From: Massilia agrisoli
GTDB taxonomy: Bacteria; Pseudomonadota; Gammaproteobacteria; Burkholderiales; Burkholderiaceae_D
Direction of reading: 5' to 3'
Length of the DNA: 64,000 nt
Assembly (NCBI RefSeq): GCF_020831365.1
Contig: NZ_JAJHPV010000004.1
Location: 62,001 to 126,000 of the forward strand
The translations under genes were made by a program, and so were the position numbers. Below, one piece after another: positions 61,492-64,000 of this stretch; position 1 is the stretch's first letter, and each line of letters starts with the position of its first letter. Below the pieces are notes generated by a model that saw only the letters and a list, made by a program, of their open reading frames with translations, had not been told where the DNA came from and made no database searches.

Positions 61492-62436
61492 TCAAGGACC
61501 TCGCTTGGCGAGCAGAAAGAGCAGCGGAATCTCCAGGCGTTCAGACCAGGCCCTCTCGCTGTGATCGGTGCCGGGGAAAACCCGGTGCATGTAATTGGCG
61601 TCCGTGTAGCCACGTTCACGGATGACTTCAGCGCCGAAATCGAAGCTGGGACCGTACATCGCATCCAGGGTCTCGGTGCCGCGGTCCAGATAGAGGCGGC
61701 GTCCGGCCGGATCCGGCAGATGCTCGCTCAGGTAGGCGAAGGTGGCCATGGGGATGGCGGCATTCCGTTCGAACTTGCCGATCCAGTGAACGGACAGCCC
61801 GGCTGCACCGCCAAACACGCGCGGGTATTCGCTCATGGCATAGACCGAAAGAACGGCGCCCCGGCTCGAACCCATGACGAATGTCGACTCGCGCCCTCGC
61901 CGGGTCGCATAACGGCTGTCGATCACCGGCTTGAGTTCGTCGACGAGAAAGCGCAGATAGTTGTCCGATTGCGCCTTTCGTTCCATGTAGGTGTCGAGCA
62001 TGAATCTGCGTTGCTTAGGAGCCAGGCGCTCCAGTACTTTTTTTGGAAAGTATTCCGAGGCGCGGAATTTGTCCCGATTCCAGATGGCGACGACGATCGT
62101 TGGGGCAATCTGCCCATTGCGCATCAATCTGTCGAGCGTTATATCGACGTGCCAGGCCTGTTTGTTCCAGGTCGTGGTTGGGTCGAACAACATTTGGCCA
62201 TCATGCATGTAGAGCACCTGAAACCGCTCGCCTCGACGGACGCGCTCCACGTAGTCGGTCGGCAGCCACACGTCCACCGGTCGATTTTCAATATGGCGCG
62301 AGGGAAGTTCGATGCGCTCCAGGCTCCCGGTCGACGGCTTGGGCTGCCGGTCCTGCGCCCGCGCTGACGATAGCGTCAAGGCGGCGGACATGCACATCAA
62401 TATGGCGAAGAAGCGAACAGGGTGGAAGGAGGGCAT
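61492..62436 (-). CDS. Exported alpha/beta-hydrolase esterase (Fes/esterase-D-like)
   Basis: 314-aa secreted hydrolase. A signal peptide covers about 1-27 (FFAILMCMSAALTLSSARAQ). The esterase domain has VLYMHDGQMLFDPTTTW, nucleophile elbow VMGSSRGAVLSVYAM (G-S-S-R-G), acid residue near LYLDRGTETLDAMY and His in FPGTDHSERAWSERL. This is the putative-esterase (PF00756-like) family that includes enterochelin esterase and mycolyltransferases. No siderophore genes are nearby, so the substrate is open. Confidence 0.88.
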   Translation of the reverse strand: MPSFHPVRFFAILMCMSAALTLSSARAQDRQPKPSTGSLERIELPSRHIENRPVDVWLPTDYVERVRRGERFQVLYMHDGQMLFDPTTTWNKQAWHVDITLDRLMRNGQIAPTIVVAIWNRDKFRASEYFPKKVLERLAPKQRRFMLDTYMERKAQSDNYLRFLVDELKPVIDSRYATRRGRESTFVMGSSRGAVLSVYAMSEYPRVFGGAAGLSVHWIGKFERNAAIPMATFAYLSEHLPDPAGRRLYLDRGTETLDAMYGPSFDFGAEVIRERGYTDANYMHRVFPGTDHSERAWSERLEIPLLFLLAKRGP

Positions 62437-62653
62437 GAATGCTTTGAGGAATGAACAACGAAAAGCATTGTAACTTGGACCGCTCCTGGCCCGAACCCGT
62501 CCGTTGGATCAGCATAACAGGTGAGGCAATGCAAAGTCGTAGAGTGTATGTCGGCCGGTCCCATTGGCGCAGCCCAAAGCTGCCCTCTCAAAGTACTAAT
62601 CGAAACCGCCGACTGGCGATTGCGATTTCGCGTGGGGGACTTCGAGCGAATAA

Positions 62654-63604
62654 TCAAAACCCGATCCGCGATTTCGCCGGCGTCGTCTTCAAACGAATAT
62701 CCTGGCCGCTCACCTCATCGCGCCCATCCGCCGCCGCGTATCCCAGCCCATCTAATAAAGTCTTGCGCATGTCCCTCGGCGACACCCCGGCCAGCTTGTC
62801 GAGCACTGCGGACGACAGCTCCGGCGCAAACTTCACCAGCTTCAGCTCGGCCACCAGCCCCGCATAAATCCGCTGCGCGATCCCGGCGGCCTGCTCCGGC
62901 GTTGGCGCCGGCACGTCGTACACGGCCATCCGGTTGAGCAGCGGCGCTGGTATTCCATCGGTGCTGTTCGCGGTCAGCACCCAAAAAATCTGGCTCGCAT
63001 CGATTTCCACATCGATGAACTCGTCGCGGAACGCGCGCGAGGTCTCCGGCTCCAATAACTGGTACAGTGCCGCCAGCGGATCGGACTGGGTCGAGCCGCT
63101 TGCTTTTTCCACCTCATCGAGCACCACTACCGGGTTGGCATATTGACCACGGACCAAACGCTCGGCCACCTTGCCGCACTTGGCGCCTTTCCAGCTGGCC
63201 GAACTGCCTGTAATAACAAAGCCGGCCGACAAGGCGTTCATGCTGATCAGTTCACACTCGGTTGCCATCGCCCTGGCCAGCCGCTTGGCAAAGTGGGTTT
63301 TTCCCACCCCGGGGTCGCCCAGCAGCAGGATCGGCATCACATTGATTCCGCCGTCGCCTGCATTGGCCAGCGCCACGTAGCGGCGCAGGTCAGCCACCAC
63401 TTCGTCGAAGTTGGGGCATTCGTCCATCAGGGGAGCGAGCGCGTCGGTGGAGGAGGGCGTGGTGACAAAGCGCTCGGCGCCGTTGTCGAGCATGCGTTCG
63501 TAGAACGCTTCGAGCTCCGGCGAGCGGCCCTTGCTGCGGTCGAGGGCGCCTTGCACTTCACTCAGGTCGTACACGGCGCGGGTACGGGCTAGGGTGATGT
63601 TCAT
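62654..63604 (-). CDS. Lon-like AAA ATPase (protease domain absent)
   Basis: 316-aa AAA+ protein: Walker A LLLGDPGVGKTHFAKRLA, Walker B PVVVLDEVEKA, sensor 1 WVLTANSTDGIPAPLLNRM and sensor 2 VSPRDMRKTLLDGLG. The ATPase core resembles that of Lon, but the protein ends after the small AAA subdomain with no Ser-Lys protease domain and has only a short N-terminal helical part. AGGAGAA precedes the ATG on the minus strand. A solitary gene; partner and function unknown. Confidence 0.85.
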   Translation of the reverse strand: MNITLARTRAVYDLSEVQGALDRSKGRSPELEAFYERMLDNGAERFVTTPSSTDALAPLMDECPNFDEVVADLRRYVALANAGDGGINVMPILLLGDPGVGKTHFAKRLARAMATECELISMNALSAGFVITGSSASWKGAKCGKVAERLVRGQYANPVVVLDEVEKASGSTQSDPLAALYQLLEPETSRAFRDEFIDVEIDASQIFWVLTANSTDGIPAPLLNRMAVYDVPAPTPEQAAGIAQRIYAGLVAELKLVKFAPELSSAVLDKLAGVSPRDMRKTLLDGLGYAAADGRDEVSGQDIRLKTTPAKSRIGF

Positions 63605-64000
63605 GACATTCTCCTGACGCTTGGTTTGCCTTGCACCTGCGCCTTTATCCTAACTCTACTACTTGGTTTCTGCAATTTCACTTGTAACCAAAGTTGTTGC
63701 TAAAAAGTAAGCTGGTATTGATTTTGTTTTAGCTCAATCAGGCGGAAATCGCCACCGTACAGATGAAGTAGCACATTCAATGTCTTTTCTAAGTGCCTGT
63801 TTTATGACACATTTTCTCGCGATGCCGCTTCAACGAAGTGCGCTAAGTCATTGACTTCATTAGAAAAATTCCGATTTTCGATACGGAAACCGCTTGACCC
63901 ACTTCAATGCTTACTCTAAAGTGGGCAACAGTGTGAAAAAGTGTAGTTTTGTGGGAGACAAAGAAGCTTCCCGAACTAAAACAGCAGTTACATAAAATCA
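63605..64000. other. AT-rich intergenic region at right edge
   Basis: 396 bp with no gene; markedly A/T-richer than the rest of the window. Left part: 63661-63694 has ACTTGGTT and AACCAAAGT as an imperfect dyad in the presumed AAA ATPase promoter. Right part: rightward promoter-like TTGACC (63894-63899), 17 bp, TAAAGT (63917-63922), overlapped by CCCACTT-N14-AAGTGGG (63898-63925). The right half probably controls a gene beyond the window. Confidence 0.5.
63894..63925 (+). promoter_or_regulatory. Rightward promoter with overlapping dyad
   Basis: -35 TTGACC, 17-bp spacer, -10 TAAAGT. The 7-bp perfect inverted repeat CCCACTT...AAGTGGG encloses the spacer and -10, a layout typical of repressor control. 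The regulated gene lies outside the window. Confidence 0.4.

Overview
The window is 64 kb of high-GC, densely packed bacterial chromosome. Gene content and order (pilT-pilU beside yggS-proC; coxBA-ctaG-coxC-SURF1-ctaA-cyoE-SCO; ftsY-ftsE-ftsX-rpoH) and the protein sequences point to a betaproteobacterium of the order Burkholderiales, most likely Oxalobacteraceae (Massilia/Duganella type). That assignment comes from recognition, not from a database search. No tRNA, prophage, insertion sequence or CRISPR array was found.

Layout. 1-3.8 kb: glycolate oxidase glcDEF, with glcD cut by the window edge. 3.7-13.2 kb: a small secreted protein, glutathione peroxidase, pilU, pilT, yggS, proC, a YqjK/YqjE/YqjD-like membrane trio, ubiA, oxyR, a second PilU-type ATPase and rfaE2. 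13.2-16.8 kb: a PIN/Phd-like toxin-antitoxin pair, a SnoaL-like protein, trmL, comF and a BioC-like methyltransferase. 16.8-26.1 kb: a complete aa3-type cytochrome c oxidase locus with its assembly factors, including a 35-residue protein, behind one clear sigma-70 promoter. 26.1-33.2 kb: an AI-2E family permease, then two paralogous PAS-GGDEF-EAL-receiver proteins with an H-NOX nitric-oxide sensor between them, ending in a 59-bp tandem repeat array bounded by inverted REP-like elements. 33.2-41.6 kb: a CorC/CNNM-type membrane protein, a NhaR-like regulator, a DUF475/TerC-like protein, a GntR-ABC exporter operon, gamma-glutamyltransferase and a lipoprotein. 41.7-46.1 kb: rpoH under a CIRCE operator, then ftsX, ftsE and ftsY. 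46.2-54.2 kb: a MerR regulator carrying the complete cobalamin-photoreceptor motif set, divergent from an eight-gene membrane-lipid operon. 54.3-64 kb: a TPP enzyme with an AbgT transporter, RNase P RNA, glpK, a lower-GC patch of hypothetical genes, an esterase and a Lon-like AAA ATPase.

Most striking are: (1) the CarH/LitR-like regulator and its lipid operon, predicted to couple light or singlet-oxygen stress to phospholipid modification; (2) the duplicated c-di-GMP protein around H-NOX, where one copy has lost its receiver phosphorylation residues and a further receiver fragment lies just downstream; (3) the 59-bp array and several other dispersed hairpin elements, one a 104-bp MITE-like inverted repeat; (4) an unpaired second PilU ATPase divergent from oxyR.
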